Assembly (NCBI GenBank): GCA_900543105.1
Contig: UQQA01000128.1
Coordinates: 1 to 6,962 of the forward strand
Direction of reading: 5' to 3'
From: an uncultured Ruminococcus sp.
GTDB lineage: Bacteria > Bacillota > Clostridia > Oscillospirales > Ruminococcaceae
DNA: 6,962 nt
The position numbers were made by a program, and so were the translations under genes. Position 1 is the stretch's first letter, and the number at the start of each line of letters is the position of its first letter. The notes under the pieces were generated by a model that made no database searches, had not been told where the DNA came from, and saw nothing but the letters and a program-made list of their open reading frames with translations. Below are positions 6,804 to 6,962 of the stretch, piece after piece.

Positions 6804-6810
6804 CCCCCTT
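6804..6810 (-). promoter_or_regulatory. Ribosome binding site of the BlaI-type repressor gene
   Basis: On the minus strand AAGGGGG lies 6 bases before the ATG at 6797, a strong site with good spacing that supports this start. Confidence 0.8.
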
Positions 6811-6819
6811 TCAAGCTTT

Positions 6820-6837
6820 GGTCTATAAATATAGACC
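6820..6837. promoter_or_regulatory. Operator dyad 2 (downstream of the transcription start)
   Basis: GGTCTATA-AA-TATAGACC is an 18-base dyad with perfect 8-base arms. It contains the core GTCTAT-N4-ATAGAC shared with the second dyad at 6853-6868. It lies in the untranslated leader, roughly +9 to +26 from the predicted start near 6845, where a bound repressor would block promoter clearance. Assignment to the adjacent BlaI-type repressor is inference from position and symmetry. Confidence 0.8.
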
Positions 6838-6851
6838 CGTCTGTTAAGCTT

Positions 6852-6880
6852 AGTCTATCACAATAGACCGCATTTGTCAA
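6852..6880 (-). promoter_or_regulatory. Promoter of the repressor-protease operon
   Basis: On the minus strand a consensus -35 box TTGACA (6880-6875), a 17-base spacer and a -10 box TAGACT (6857-6852) are present, with TG at 6860-6859 as an extended -10. Transcription should begin near 6845. The -10 box and part of the spacer lie within operator dyad 1, so RNA polymerase and the repressor should compete directly. Confidence 0.85.
6853..6868. promoter_or_regulatory. Operator dyad 1 (overlapping the -10 box)
   Basis: GTCTAT-CACA-ATAGAC has perfect 6-base arms and the same 4-base spacing as the core of dyad 2. The dyad centres are 32 bases apart, about three helical turns, so two repressor dimers would sit on the same DNA face. 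The site covers the extended -10 and most of the -10 hexamer. Confidence 0.8.
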
Positions 6881-6962
6881 GAGGTTTTCTGTTTAATTTT
6901 CGGCGACATTTCCTGCAAAATAATGCAGATATGCACACCAAATTTCTACTGTAATATGTTAC

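Noticed and set aside
6900..6962. Divergent promoter or short gene at the right edge
   Set aside because: TAATAT at 6952-6957 resembles a -10 box, but no -35 box is properly spaced and no coding start is visible before the end of the window.
1..6962. CRISPR arrays, tRNA or rRNA genes, insertion sequences, riboswitches
   Set aside because: I saw no regularly spaced repeats, no RNA gene features, no transposase reading frame with flanking inverted repeats, and no leader long enough for a riboswitch.

Overview
The window reads like a chromosomal segment of a Gram-positive, low-to-mid GC anaerobe of the Clostridia, most plausibly a Ruminococcus or Oscillospiraceae relative. This rests on the strong Shine-Dalgarno sites, the sigma-A type promoters, a BlaI/BlaR1-type regulatory pair, and a TetM-like translation factor carrying a YacP/Rae1-type NYN nuclease domain. 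I associate that last architecture with gut and rumen Clostridia. The taxonomic call is inference from memory of these families, not a database search.

Layout. Positions 60-806 (+) encode a 248-residue classical short-chain dehydrogenase/reductase of the FabG type with an intact catalytic set. It converges on the next gene, and a perfect 20-bp inverted repeat (813-861) with A and T tracts on both sides can terminate transcription in both directions. Positions 861-3425 (-) encode an 854-residue protein: a complete EF-G/TetM-type GTPase followed by a C-terminal NYN (PIN-like) domain very similar to Bacillus YacP/Rae1, the ribosome A-site mRNA endonuclease. It has its own well-formed promoter (TTGAAA-17-TAAAAT), and this promoter shows that the upstream in-frame ATG at 3461 is not the start. 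Positions 3553-6438 (-) encode a 961-residue BlaR1/MecR1-like M56 membrane metalloprotease. Its large outer part is not the penicillin-binding sensor of classical BlaR1 but a mosaic of other domains, including a probable tandem duplication. Positions 6444-6797 (-) encode the cognate 117-residue BlaI/MecI-type winged-helix repressor. Upstream lie a strong promoter (TTGACA-17-TAGACT) and two copies of the dyad GTCTAT-N4-ATAGAC, 32 bp apart centre to centre. One overlaps the -10 box and the other lies just downstream of the expected transcription start.

How the parts work together. The repressor and protease genes form an autoregulated signal-relay operon. An extracellular signal should activate the M56 protease, which leads to loss of the BlaI-type repressor and derepression of the operon and of any other promoter with the same dyad. 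No beta-lactamase or penicillin-binding protein gene is present, so signal and targets are unknown. The GTPase-nuclease gene lies downstream on the same strand but has its own promoter. No dyad was seen there and no convincing terminator separates it from the protease gene, so partial read-through is possible. The most interesting item is the GTPase-NYN fusion: it joins a factor family that enters the ribosomal A-site region with a nuclease family known to cut mRNA there, and it lacks the TetM loop linked to tetracycline displacement.
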